Program-made: the position numbers and the translations under genes
Notes under the pieces: model-generated
Databases searched by the model: none
What the model saw: the letters and a program-made list of their open reading frames with translations, nothing else
What the model was told of the DNA's origin: nothing
DNA from: Loxodes magnus
Lineage: Eukaryota > Ciliophora > Karyorelictea > Loxodida > Loxodidae
Length of the DNA: 64,000 nt
Direction: 5' to 3'
NCBI GenBank assembly: GCA_946699065.1
Contig: CAMPDV010000080.1
Location: 744,001 to 808,000 of the forward strand
Part shown: positions 10,762 to 22,722 of the stretch, piece by piece
Layout of the letters: each line of letters starts with the position of its first letter
Position numbering within the stretch: position 1 is the stretch's first letter

Positions 10762-11450
10762 TAGTTTGAAATCAAATAAAATTAGGAACAGCAAACGTAG
10801 GAGGAATCAAGTCAAACAAAATAGAACTAAGTAAATTCTTGCAAGACCAAGAGATAGATTAAATCGATTTGAGAAATTTTTTGTGAAAAAATCACCGAAA
10901 TGCCAAAGATCTTTGGTTATCGGCAATCAAAAAAACAAGATAAATAAGCACAGTAAGGGAGTAACCTTCTATAAAAAGAGCAAGTTATAATAAAAAGTAT
11001 AAAAGAATGAGATACAGTTGGACTTAATCAAGCTGAAATCATTTAGGGAGGAAGAATAATATGCTTGTGAGAGAATAATAAGATAGCAATAATAAATTCA
11101 TATACACCCACAAAACAGATCTGAAACAGTTAAATCCTTTTTACGTGGAATTAAGATAATTTATACACATGACAATTAGTCAAGGATTATAGACATTAAT
11201 TCTAATGCGCAAATTCTGTAATTCTTACCTTATGAATTAAATCTAGCTGGATAACAATTAACGGATTTAATGAGAGAATATAAGCTCAAATGCAAAGATC
11301 CAATCCAAGATCATACATAAAGAAAAAGAAAATAAAAAATCGACTACTTTCTAACTGATCAATTTGTTACTCCTTACATAATTAGTACTAAATATTACTA
11401 AAGAAGGGTTTATTTGCTTAAATAGTCGAAGATCTATGATTTTTAGGATG
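10758..11450 (+). pseudogene. non-LTR retrotransposon ORF2 remnant (endonuclease region)
   Basis: From ATG 10758-10760, frame 3 reads MIV-(TGA)-NQIKLGTANVGGIKSNKIEL. This resembles the N-terminal strand of the APE-type endonuclease of LINE elements (xIxxxNVxGlxxxK). The signal then moves between frames: FCEKITEMPKIFGYRQSKK, then HSKGVTFYKKSKL, then RIICL(TGA)ENNKIAIINSYTP, then an end-of-domain stretch KQKIDYFLTDQFVTPYI near 11330-11390, matching the usual IDYxxxS-type motif. No reverse-transcriptase YxDD core follows; the + strand signal fades at about 11450-11540. I read it as a 3'-truncated, frameshifted LINE copy. The domain assignment is by motif only. Confidence 0.5.
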
Positions 11451-12413
11451 TGATTAAAAATGATTTCGACCTATTGTTCATAGGATCTTCTATGTTTCAG
11501 TTTTTTGAAACAGCACTATATAAGATTCTTTAAATTGTTACGGTATTTTCTCCAATTGTAAAATTTTCTGTATTTTTTCGCAGCTTAATTTAAAAGATTT
11601 TAATCACCTGCTTATATTTAGTCTGATTCAGTAGCCTTTCATTTACTTAGTTTATTTATACAATTTATTATGTCTTTTATCTGAATTTTTATTTTAGTTT
11701 TATTTTTAATTTGATCCGGTAATCTGTTATCACCGTTCTTGTATAGTTCTTTTCAGTAATTTTAAAATTTCTGAATGTTTTCTTTTTAATAGTATTCAGA
11801 AAGCATTTTTTCTTTATTTGAACCACTTTAATATACTTTTTGAGGTGTCATTTAGGTTTCCTTGATTTCCCTGATCAAGAAAAGTATTGAATTAGTTTCT
11901 TCTGTCTTTTCTTTCTTAAATTCTGTATCTACTTCTTTCTTCTTGTCTCAATTTTATTTACCGATCTATGTAAAAGATTCCTTCTTTTATCAACCTTTTA
12001 ACCTGCTTCACTTATTTTCTAAATTATTTCCTTAGTCTTATTGTTTCTATAGAGTATTTTATTTTCTCATTGTGTATGTCATATATCCACATGTTTCTTA
12101 GATTCTTCCTTGCTTTTTTTCCTATCATTTCTAATAGAAATGTTTGCTGTCTAGATTTAAAAAATCTTAAATTCTATCTTTTCTGCTCGTTTTTTTAATT
12201 TTTTCTGAACTTTTTGTCGTTTTAATCCTTAGCCTTTTAAATTTTTCGTTTTACCTGCTTTTCACAATAGTTTTTATATTTAATTACTGTTTACTATTAA
12301 ATTTTATATAATTTTTTCTTTAGGGGTATTTTAATCAAGTTATTGATCAATTTTCTAGCTTTCTTTCTATTTTTCACTTTTTTAATTCTATTTATTCTAT
12401 TTTTTCTTTTTAG
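11440..12413 (-). CDS. long basic reading frame, unrecognised
   Basis: On the minus strand a frame free of TGA runs for about 205 codons, from roughly 12413 to 11799. It then continues through TGA at 11796 and a few more to about 11440. It is strongly Lys/Arg/Gln-rich, with segments such as NMWIYDIHNEKIKYSIE, RLIKEGIFYIDRQIKL and LLKRTIQERWQQITGSN. An internal ATG at 12126-12128 could be a start. It lies tail-to-tail against the LINE remnant and may be part of a second, inverted element (the linker between endonuclease and reverse transcriptase is typically basic). No catalytic motif was seen, so this is a guess. Confidence 0.3.
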
Positions 12414-13439
12414 ATATTAAAAATTTGTTTCTTAATTGGAAATGCTTAAGATTTTTGAGACTATTTTTTTAAACTTATTAAGTATTTATATATAGATTAG
12501 ATTATTCGTTTTACTTTTTAACAAGTTTATCAAGAGAGAATCTATTTCTTAGGTGATTTTTATTGCAATTATTTAATAAAAAACTAAAAAATAGAAAAAA
12601 TAAGAAATAATAAGCTTTTAAGCGGATTTAGAAAAAGATCAAAATTAACAATAAATCACTTCTTAAAAAAGCTAAATTCCAAAAATGTAAACTTTTATAC
12701 TAATAATTGATACTTTGAGCGAAAGGTTTTTATCTAAAATTCTAGTAAGTAAAATAAGATCCAAAATCTCGAGAAAAAGAAATAAAATCTTGCTAAAAGA
12801 ATTAAGGTTTACAGAACAAAATTAAGTTGATAAACTATTATCATAAGCTAAAATAATAAAAAGAGTTATCAAGTAAATTTTTCAGTAATTTATGCAACAT
12901 TGATAGAGCTAAAAAGAAATAGCAACTCCTTTTAAAAAGTAACAATTATCATTGATTTCCAAAATTCAACATGCATTATAAAGATTTTAAGAAGTTAAAA
13001 AATAATAGACATAAATAAACAAAATTTGAATGAAATAGTAATAAGAAATTAGATAGATAAATTATTATATTTTATAGATTAAAAAGATAAATATATAATT
13101 CGAAATATTCAGATCAATTTCATTTATACATATATTATTTTTTATTCAAATAATAAATAAAAATTATTTTATTTAACATTAAATAAAATAAAAGCTAAAA
13201 GTATTAAAAGGATAATTAACTAAAGTGAAAAATTTATTTATAAATAAAAGTTTCAAAATAATATCTGAGTATTATCTTACTAATCGTTAAATAAGTGCGT
13301 AAAAAGAAATTAAATTTTTCATATAAAAATGCTTTATAAATAAAAAAGAAAAAACGAACAATAAAAAAAAAATTACTGTAAAAAGAATACAAATTCTATG
13401 AAATAAATTTTGATGTAAATAAATAAGATTAGAAGCACA
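12414..13439. other. AT-rich spacer
   Basis: Mostly A-rich on the + strand, with poly-A and TAAATA words. No gene, tandem array or structured element that I can support. Confidence 0.5.
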
Positions 13440-13702
13440 TAGCACCATAATGAATCTCACCTTTAAATAAAGACTTTAAAAGTTAAATATTTTCAATATA
13501 AAGTTTTCCAACTGTAGTAGTGATCATTTTGAGACTTGTTTGTCATTAAATAATATCGATATTAAAATGACTATAGTCTATGGCATTATTCATGAAGAAC
13601 GATACCTATTACACTCAATATTTATCCTTAAATGTTAGTAATCAAATGTTTCTTGTAAAATTCTTCGACTAAGGCAATTAAAGATTCTTTATCCAAAGTC
13701 AT
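13440..13702 (-). CDS. small unrecognised gene or fragment
   Basis: The minus-strand ATG at 13700-13702 opens MTLDKESLIALVEEFYKKHLI and continues to about IQGQILSVI. The next convincing segment, in another frame, reads FNIDIIQ-(TGA)-QTSLKMITTT and KGEIHYGAMCF. A 28-nt GTATCG...CATAG intron would join the two in frame as ...LSVIDYSHFNIDII..., with TGA read as Trp. The pattern of that Trp followed by a helix and a final GxxCF is faintly reminiscent of Tctex-type dynein light chains, but the lengths do not match well and I do not claim it. No clear stop was found below 13440. Confidence 0.3.
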
Positions 13703-13735
13703 CGTCTGTAAAAATTAGAAATCTCTATATTTGAA

Positions 13736-15265
13736 CTAAATTAAATTTAAGTATAATTATTTTTAATCTACTTAAAATTAAATTTAAGTCTAACTATTTT
13801 TAATTTATTTAAAATTAAATTTAAGTCTAACTATTTTTAATCTACTTAAAATTAAATTAAAGTCTAACAATTTTTAATTTACTAAAATTAAATTTAAGTC
13901 TAACTATTTTTAATTTACTAAAATTAAATTTAAGTCTAACTATCTTTGATTTACTTACAATTAAATTTAAGTCTAACTATCTTTAATTTACTAAAATTAA
14001 ATTTAAGTCTAACTATTTTTAATTTACTAAAATTAAATTTAAGTCTAACTATCTTTAATTTACTTAAAATTAAATTTAAGTCTAACTATCTTTAATTTAC
14101 TAAAATTAAATTTAAGTCTAACTATCTTTGATTTACTTAAAATTAAATTTAAGTCTAACTATTTTTAATTTACTAAAATTAAATTTAAGTCTAACTATCT
14201 TTGATTTACTTAAAATTAAATTTAAGTCTAACTATCTTTGATTTACTTAAAATTAAATTTAAGTCTAACTATCTTTAATTTACTTAAAATTAAATTTAAG
14301 TCTAACTATCTTTAATTTACTTAAAATTAAATTTAAGTCTAACTATTTTAAATTTACTAAAATTAAATTTAAGTCTAACTATTTTTAATTTACTTAAAAT
14401 TAAATTTAAGTCTAACTATCTTTAATTTACTAAAATTAAATTAAAGTCTAACTATTTTAATCTACTTAAAATTAAATTTAAGTCTAACTATCTTTGATTT
14501 ACTTAAAATTAAATTTAAGTCTAACTATTTTTAATTTACTTAAAATTTAATTTAAGTCTAACTATTTTTAATTTACTTAAAATTAAATTTAAGTCTAACT
14601 ATCTTTAATCTACTTAAAATTAAATTTAAGTCTAACTATTTTTAATTTACTTAAAATTTAATTTAAGTCTAACTATTTTTAATTTACTTAAAATTAAATT
14701 TAAGTCTAACTATTTTTAATTTACTAAAATTGAATTTAAGTCTAACTATCTTTGATTTACTTAAAATTAAATTTAAGTCTAACTATTTTAATCTACTTAA
14801 AATTAAATTTAAGTCTAACTATCTTTAATCTACTTAAAATTAAATTTAAGTCTAACTATCTTTAATTTACTTAAAATTAAATTTAAGTCTAACTATTTTA
14901 AATTTACTTAAAATTAAATTTAAGTCTAACTATTTTAAATTTACTTAAAATTAAATTTAAGTCTAACTATTTTTAATTTACTTAAAATTAAATTTAAGTC
15001 TAACTATTTTTAATTTATTTAAATTTAAATTTAAGTCTAACTATTTTTAATTTACTTAAAATTAAATTTAAGTCTAACTATTTTTAATTTACTTAAAATT
15101 TAATTTAAGTCTAACTTGTTTTAATTTACTTAAAATTAAATTTAAGTCTAACTATTTTAATCTACTTAAAATTAAATTTAAGTCTAACTATTTTTAATTT
15201 ACTTAAAATTTAATTTAAGTCTAACTATTTTTAATTTACTTAAAATTAAATTTAAGTCTAACTAT
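13736..15265. repeat. 35-37 bp AT-rich minisatellite, about 42 copies
   Basis: A tandem array of a unit close to TTAAATTTAAGTCTAACTAT followed by a T-rich part (CTTTGATTTACTTAAAA or TTTTAATTTACTAAAA). Full units are 37 bp. Shorter 35 bp units lack two bases in the CTTAAAA part. AAGTCTAACTA is nearly invariant, while the segment after it varies (ATTTTTAATTTA, ATCTTTGATTTA, ATTTTAATCTA). The left edge is degenerate (AAGTATAATTA) and the right edge ends abruptly in ACTATTTAAAATTTTTAATTTATAGC. There is no coding signal in either strand. Confidence 0.95.
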
Positions 15266-17358
15266 TTAAAATTTTTAATTTATAGCACTTATAACTAAAG
15301 CTATTTTACTCTAATAAGTTTGAACATCCTTATATTTTAATTCTTCTTTTAAATTAAATGAATAACCTTAATTAGCTTTTTAAATGCTAATATAATAATG
15401 ATGCTAAAATAATAATTATTAAGTTTCTTATTCTATACGAGTATATATCATTAAGCTGCTAAATAGATTTTTTAATAGTTAATTTATTATATTAATTACT
15501 TCAACTGCTTACTTTTTAACGATTCTTAAGAACTAATTTCAAATTTATTTAATCTTATTAAAGTATTTTATTCATTATATAAAAATCACTTTATTTTAGA
15601 AAGAAAACCTGTTTCTCTAATTTAAGCAGATACTTCCCTAAAATGAAGTTCTTAATATAAGTGTATTAATAAATATAATTAAATTTGTTTAATGTTTAAG
15701 TTATATATATAGATATCTAAAGCTTAATCTTATTAAATTATTTACTAACTTATTAATAATTATTTAGAGCTTTGTTTATTTTAATATCGCACTATTTCTT
15801 AAAATTATAAAATAAATAGACTCTTAAATTATTAATTTCCTTTTAATTTCCTTTTACTTTTAGTTTTTTCAGTTTGATAGATTAAGTTTTTTTATAGTAG
15901 AATAAATATAATAAAAGGTTAGAAAGAATTAAAATATAGATATAATATAATATTAAGCTATTAATTATTGAGTTAGGAGATTTATAGCTTTATTATTATA
16001 TTCTATTTGAAATAAACTATTATGCAATTATTATATCTACTAATAAACATCTAACTAACTTTACAAATTACATTTAAATATTATTTCAGCTATTACTTTA
16101 ATAGATTTATAAAAAGCAAGATTATTTAACTTTTTACTATAACTAATTATTTTAAAATCTTATAACTATATTATATTCTAACTGTAATAAAATAAATAGT
16201 TAATATGTAATTTAATAACTTTAAATCTAATTAAATATTAGTTTAATAAAGGATAGATAAATTAAATTATATAATCTTAGTTATATTGTAAATAAAAAAT
16301 AATAATTATATATTTCTATTAGTTAACTTTATGAGATAAATATCTCTTTCATTTACAAATTATTAGATAATGCTTGCTAGTTATATTTAAGATTTTATTA
16401 ATTTAAATTTTATCTATAATTAAAGACTTTTCTTAGTTTTATCTAATTTTAGTTTCAAAGTCTATCAAAGTTATCAATGTACCTTATAATGATAATTCTA
16501 TTGATTAAGATTTAGAAATAAATTTATTTAATTAAGCATATCATTTATAAATTCTATTTTTTGTAAAAGAGTTATAAACAGATGAAGTGCTTTATCTTAT
16601 TACAAAAAGTTTATATTAAAAAAGAGATAACCACCATATCATTAATTTAAACCAGATGTTTATTATAAATTGTTTTTATTTAAAAAATAAAGATTATTTT
16701 TACATTTTAAGCTATAAAAAGTAGATTAAGCAATTTTATAACTTCTTTTTATTAAGAAAAAAATGATTTTTATTCTTAAAGTAAAAATGCTATTATGGAA
16801 GATATAATTTCAATGTATCTGAAACATTTCATTAATTTTATTTAAAATTTTAACTTTAATTTTTTCAATGAAAACTCAGATACCTTACTTAATTTTAAAT
16901 TATACTATTCTTTAATCTATTAGTTAATATTACCTAATAATTTATCATCTAAAATCTTTATAAACCTATTTATTTGTACCATCTATTAAATGCTTATTTC
17001 TTCTTCTAATTTATTATGATTTTCATTTAAATTAAAGTTAAAATAAATATATTGCAAACATAACTATAAATGATTAATAAATCTTTTGTTGTCATTTTTT
17101 AAATTAATGATTTAACTTTTAGATATAATTTAAAGAAAACTAGGCGTTATATACCTCTTTCTTAAAATTAAAGTGAATAAAGTGAATAAAGTGATGAGAA
17201 TAAAAAATTATAAGATTAAATAGTAATTTAAAAATGTATATTTATTCTAAGAATTTGGGGGTGAAATATCTCTATTCACTTATAAAATACCTCTAAAAAT
17301 AGTTGACTTTATATATATCTTTTATTTACCAAATATTTGGAAAGATTGGAAAAAAAAG
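15266..17358. other. AT-rich spacer
   Basis: Very low-complexity A/T sequence with no convincing coding frame. A G-poor stretch up to about 17150 is followed by a short run of GAATAAAGTGA words (17174-17196). I see no gene, RNA or defined repeat. Confidence 0.5.
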
Positions 17359-18397
17359 ATGTTAAGCAAGCAGTAGAAAATTGAAGCAAAGAAAGCCAGA
17401 AAGCTTGCATAAAAGCAAATAGAACATCAAATAAAAGAACTTACCGACCCTGACTCTCCTCCATCGGTAAAAGGAAAGCGCCTTGAAGGGAATACTAAGG
17501 AGCAGGAATCTGATACAATCGAATCATTAAGCAATCAAATTTGACTTATGAAGAAAAATTTCTAAAAGCAGGATGAGGTAATATTTAATCTCGCGGAAAA
17601 GATAAGGGAACTCCTAAATACAATCGAAGAACTTAATTAGGAAACAAACTGTTTAAGGAATCAACTGATACAAAGTCAAGTAGTGACTAAAGAACAACTC
17701 TGACTATAATCCTAATCTAGATCTAACAAAGTTGACAGAATGGACATTGAATAAGAATAAAAAACATAGAACTAATAGAATTAATAAGAATTGAAATAAG
17801 AATAGAATCTAATAGCTAGAATAGAAAAGATAGAGAGCCACTTATATCCAGAATTCAAGCCTTAAATCACCAAATATAGAAGATGCTGGTTCTGCCACTC
17901 AAATAACCATTTACTGAAGACTTGCCAAAGCTTTAAGTAACTAAAGAGAAAGGAAGATCAAAAGACGTGAAGATAACTTACAAGACTATACGTAACTCCA
18001 TAAGGAGTATTCAAGAAGAAGATTTCCAACGGAACAAGAAGATTATCATAGTGGTTACCTCCCACTTAAAAAACTTGGTCGTGGTTTCCACCACGTTAAA
18101 AAACTGGCAGCGAGAACCTGGTTTAGATTCCAGGGAACGCAAACTTTTTTTGACTTTTAGTTTACTATATATATATATTTGGAAAGATTGTTGTCTTATC
18201 TACATAGTTTTGAATTTGAATACAATAAAAAAAAGCACTAATACCTAATTTATTTAAATCTAGATTAGATTCTGCTTTAGGTATAAAATATTTGCAAATA
18301 GATTATTAATATCTTCTAATTAAAAATGCTTCAAAGTTATTTGCAAAGAATGATGAATCAAAATATTAATTAAAGAGATGTTTAAAGCTTAAAATGA
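17359..18397 (+). CDS. Gag-like coiled-coil protein with CCHC zinc knuckle
   Basis: ATG 17359-17361 starts a Lys/Glu/Gln-rich protein. Residues about 50-115 form heptad-rich coiled coil (EKIRELLNTIEELNQET). A Gln-rich stretch follows, then a zinc knuckle C176-x2-C179-x4-H184-x4-C189 (CWFCHSNNHLLKTC), the nucleic-acid-binding motif of Gag and LINE ORF1 proteins. TGA occurs at codons 62 and 115, where Trp or Arg would both suit a coiled coil. The unspliced frame stops at TGA 17968-17970. Removing a 16-nt GTAACTAAAGAGAAAG intron (17937-17952) instead continues into a basic tail, NLQDYTQLHKEYSRRRFPT...LGRGFHHVKKLAARTWFRF. Good coding quality ends near 18150, although the next in-frame TGA is at 18395-18397. 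No protease, integrase or reverse transcriptase lies nearby, so this is an orphan Gag/ORF1-type gene or the relic of an element. Confidence 0.6.
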
Positions 18398-19826
18398 TAT
18401 ATGCTTAGAATTAAATATAATTTAGTAAAAGACCTAATGAAGTAGACACTAATATATAATAATTAATAACTCTAGCTTTAGTTGATTGACTATTTTATAT
18501 TTTATAAAATATAATAATTTCTTAATTTTCTTAGTTAATTTATAATAAATCTTAAAGCTTGTTTATTCCTATTGCTATAATTTATTAATTTAAATCTTTT
18601 AAATTATTATTTTGCTTTATAGATTATAATATAATGCATAGTTAAATATGCTTTTTGTCTATTTAAGGCTAAAAGGATAAAATATAAGAGTCATTAGATT
18701 CTAGAATTAAGTTTAGCTATTCTCTAATTTTTATCTTAATAGGATGATCCTAATTGTATTATAGCTTGATATTTTTAATTTCCCACTTTTAAACTTAAAA
18801 TTCTTAAATAAATGTAAAGAGTAGATTTTCTTAATGAGATACATGCTTAAAAGAATTGAATTACATTCTAAATAAAAATGAAGCAATTAAGTAAATAGGT
18901 AGTAGTTTCTAAAGGTTAGATAATATTAGATAGCTCTATGAATTATAGGCAACTATAAGTAGCATTGTATATAATAACTAATAATATCTAAATAGTTTAG
19001 ATATCTGCTTTATATAATGATAGAATTAGCTTTAGAAGTAGATTAGAGTAATTAATAGTAAATTAGATAAATGTATATAATATAACTCTAAGAATTTAAT
19101 ATAAATGCAAGTATATTCAATCAACCATTTCATTATTCTATTTATTAGAATCTTTAAAACTTAACTTATAACTATTTACTATCTTATAAGCACAAGCTCT
19201 TGATTCTAATATCAATGTAAGTACTAATTTTAGAAATTAGGTAGACACTATTAAATTAGTAGTTATAATATTAAATAGATATTAAGCTTTATTTTTATTA
19301 TCTATTTCCAAAGCTAGTTATACTATTAATATTATACTATTTATTACTTAAATCTAATTATAGTCAGCAATAAATTAAATACTACTATCTTTCTTAGGAA
19401 TTAAAGGTAGTAACTAAAGAAGCTTAGTTAATTATACCAAAATACCGTGCTACCAATATTAAAATCTATCTAACTTACCTTTGCATAATTTCCTTAATTA
19501 AAATATAAAGATATTATACTAAGAATAATTAAGGCTAATACTTTTATACTATTAGTTTAATCATAATAGATATAGCTTATTAAGATGAAGGCTACTAGCA
19601 TAATTATTATTAAGTTAAGGTTATTTTGACACTAATATATAAATTAAATATATCAAATGAATAATTATTTTACAAAGAAACCAAAGAGTACAAATACTTA
19701 AGATATATAAACATTTAGCGAATTTTTAAATTTAAATTATATTCCTTAAGCAATATTTAATTATTAACTTGAGCTTTTATTTAAATTTTTACTTAAAAAA
19801 TAGGATTTAATTAAAGCAAATTAAGT
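18398..19826. other. AT-rich spacer
   Basis: Short A/T words with scattered TAG and TTAG motifs. No frame shows the codon bias of the neighbouring genes, and I see no repeat array. Confidence 0.5.
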
Positions 19827-20592
19827 TCATTGCCAAACTTCTACCTAAAAGAAAATTGAACATGTTAAAGGATCTTTAACTAAAGCCTATGTAATTATCG
19901 TCATATTTCTGTCTAAATGAATATAATGTCTGAAAAATCCTTCCATACTTACTTTTATCAAGCCTGCTTCTGGGTAACTATGAACTTATTATTTGAAGAA
20001 TTTTTATCGAAAGATTTATACCAACTCTAAGAGTGAACTGAAACTTAATCTGTACAGAAAATTATTTCTTAAACTAAGTACGAATTCGCTTTTCCTGTAG
20101 AAAGTTACGCTATTAAAAATGTAGCTTTTACGATAAATCCGTTATCGGTTCTTAATCCTTCTAGAACTGAAACTTTAGGACCTCCTCCTGAACCTAAACT
20201 ATCAAAAATAGATCCTGAAAAAGTATCAATCATAACTGATTTTTTGGTGATATATCCTGCATCATATGAGCCTCCATCAATCGAAAACGCTTTATATGGT
20301 CTATCATTGCTGTCTAAAGTCAATTTTAAACCTCTACAATCAGCTGGGCTTGAATCTAAAAAAGTTTTGTACAGTTAAACTCATTAACTATCTATTTCCT
20401 AATTCAGCAATCTTAATTATTAGAACTAATTTATGAATACCCTACTTCATAAACATTTCCATTTGTATCTCTCATAGATTTGGTACTAAGTCTTTCTTGA
20501 GTATAGCTTTACTTTTCCATAAAGAACTTATCTATTATGTGACTTTGAGAAAAGCCTATAATAGCCAATATCAGTAAGAAGGAAATTTTCAT
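19827..20592 (-). CDS. secreted or vesicle-lumen protein, probably spliced
   Basis: ATG 20590-20592 opens a typical signal peptide, MKISFLLILAIIGFSQS, followed by a polar region to about VYEVGYSQIS. The middle, in a second frame, is a Gly-rich globular segment (20105-20320: PADCRGLKLTLDSNDRPYKA, IDGGSYDAGYITKKSVMIDT, SLGSGGGPKVSVLEGL). The end, in a third frame, reads YPEAGLIKVSMEGFFRHYIH...TCSIFFQVEVWQ and stops at TGA 19827-19829. Introns can explain both frame changes. For the first, GTACAAAACTTTTTTAG (17 nt) or a 71-nt GTTCTA...TTTTTTAG interval would work. For the second, a 44-nt GTATAAAT...TTCATAG interval would create ...HSQSC-YPEAG. Which junctions are real cannot be decided by eye. 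The few Cys residues and the signal peptide suggest a disulfide-bonded secretory protein. Family not recognised. Confidence 0.55.
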
Positions 20593-22722
20593 TTATACAT
20601 GTTAAGTACCAAAGTGAACTTATATGGTTTGGAGTAATTTTAAATAACTACGTAAGCTATTAAAAGAGTTACTTTAAATAATAAAAGAATAATTGAAATT
20701 ATTTGAAAATTAACTCTATTATTAAATTAAAATATTAAATTGCTTGATAGATAATTAAATTGTAATATTAAGGATCTTTTTTTACTTTAATATCGAAACG
20801 TTAATTTAATAGCGAAGCATATATCTATCAGTGCATAATAAAGAAATAAAATAAAATAAATATTACTAAGTATTTTCGTAATATCGAAAAGAAACTTTAA
20901 AGTAATAAATTAAGTTAATAAAATAAAGATTTTGCTTTATTTATTATTTGTTGCCAAATAGCTCTAATAAATTTTAGAGTATAAATATGACCTAATTTAC
21001 TATTTTTATCTTGCTTATAAACATTTTCTTTATATTTTCACTATTTGATCCTCTTTTCTTACTTTCTTTACTTTCCATTCTTAAAAAAGATCTTGAAATT
21101 TCAATTTTAGTTGATAAATTATTATTAATTTTCACTATTAATAACATCATTGTCACAGGAATATAAGCCTTTAAAATAATTTAATCAAAGTTTTATCTAA
21201 ATGGTATTAATAAATTTAGATAAGTAAATCTCCCATCTATAACTAAAAATTATTATTATGTTTTTAAAATTTAAAAATAAAATAAATCATTAAGCCAATC
21301 ACAAGCCTTCCATAATAAATAATTATCACATTTAAAAGTAGCTAAAATATAAAAAAATAAATAAGGAATAGATATAACTTTATGAATTTAATTAATTTAA
21401 GCTACTATATATAAACTTAATATTTATTTATCAATCTGATTATTTATAATTTCTATATTTTAATTATCTTTATTTATTTAAGTCTATGTACATTTAATTA
21501 TTTTCTTATGAAAGCTAATCTTAAAACAGATAGTAAATATCGTCTGCTTTATATTATCATTATAATCTTCATATACTTTGTTTCGTAGCTTAAATAAGGT
21601 ATATAAACAAAATATATTGATTGATAATGGTAGTTGTAAATGAAACATGCAAGTTAAATTAGATAATTAAGAAAACCAATAAAATGAATCTCATTTTTAT
21701 ATTTTCTTCCAATATATCTTAAAATAAGCTTAATAATAAATTATTCTAAATTTCTATGCTAAATTTTAGGATTTTATTAATTAAAACAAAATAAATCTAT
21801 ATAAAATAAGAAATAGATATTAATAGATTCAAATAGCATTCAGATATAGAATTAATGTAGAAATCTTTAATTCTGATTTAATTGAAAAAATCTAAATTTA
21901 TTATAAAATAACTATGCTTAGTTTTATTGAAAAAGTAATTGACCAATACAATTAAGAAAATTACTTAAAGATAAAATATAAATCATACTTAGTAGAATTT
22001 TATAAACTACCAAGAAGATATTTAGAATGCTTATAAAGCTAATAAATATTATTATATATATTTTTTTTTATTAGTTATTATATGGCTTTATTAGTCTTAT
22101 ATGTATTTCTTATTTTAATTAAAATTTTTATTTTCATTCAGTTAAATTAAATTTTCTTTTTTTGTTTAATTTTTTTATCTTTTTTAATCTTATTAAATTA
22201 TTTTTCTTATTTTTAGAACATCTTATATTTTATTATAGTTTAATAATTTTTTTAATATTTTCCATTTTTTTAAGTAAATTTTTATTTATTATTTTCCTTT
22301 TTATATTTATTAGCATAATTTTTTATCTTTTGTTTTATTTTTTCATTAATAGTTTTATTTTTAAATAATTTTTTATATTAAAATAAAAGTTTTTGTAATT
22401 GAATTTATCTCAAAATTTATTTAAATTTTTAAAAAAATTTAAATATTTTTTTTTATTTTATTTAAGATTTTTAATTTTTTTTAAAGAAATGAATAATGAT
22501 ATTTAATTTTATTATGTTTGTAAAATTTTAGTGTTCGCGTTTAATATTTTTATCTAATAGTTATCAAGTTTTTTATTTTTCTTATCAAATATATTTTAAT
22601 CAAAATTAAATATTAATTTTGATAAATTCTTATTTTTAATTAATATTTATTCTTTTTCAATTTTATTTTCATTGTAATATATGGTATTTATTGAGATACT
22701 TTTTTTAAATTAATTATAAGTA
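20593..22722. other. AT-rich spacer with one weak coding-like patch
   Basis: Mostly low-complexity A/T sequence, ending in an extremely T-rich stretch (22030-22720) whose hydrophobic Phe/Leu/Ile ORF is a composition artefact. Between about 21810 and 22020 the + strand gives a more protein-like peptide (FNSDLIEKIQIYYK, YKSYLVEFYKLPRRYLECL). It has no start, stop or recognisable domain, so it may be a gene fragment or chance. Confidence 0.4.

Noticed and set aside
10390..10794. 134-residue minus-strand ORF rich in Phe and Leu
   Set aside because: It is antisense to the Lys/Asn-rich retrotransposon ORF1 frame, whose AAA/AAG codons give TTT/CTT on the other strand.
17967..18248. 93-residue + ORF starting MKITYKTIRNSIR
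   Set aside because: It overlaps the tail of the Gag-like gene in another frame. The spliced frame gives a more balanced basic tail and connects directly to the zinc knuckle.
22162..22368. 68-residue + strand ORF, almost only Phe, Ile and Leu
   Set aside because: It is a direct product of the extremely T-rich spacer, with no polar residues or gene context.
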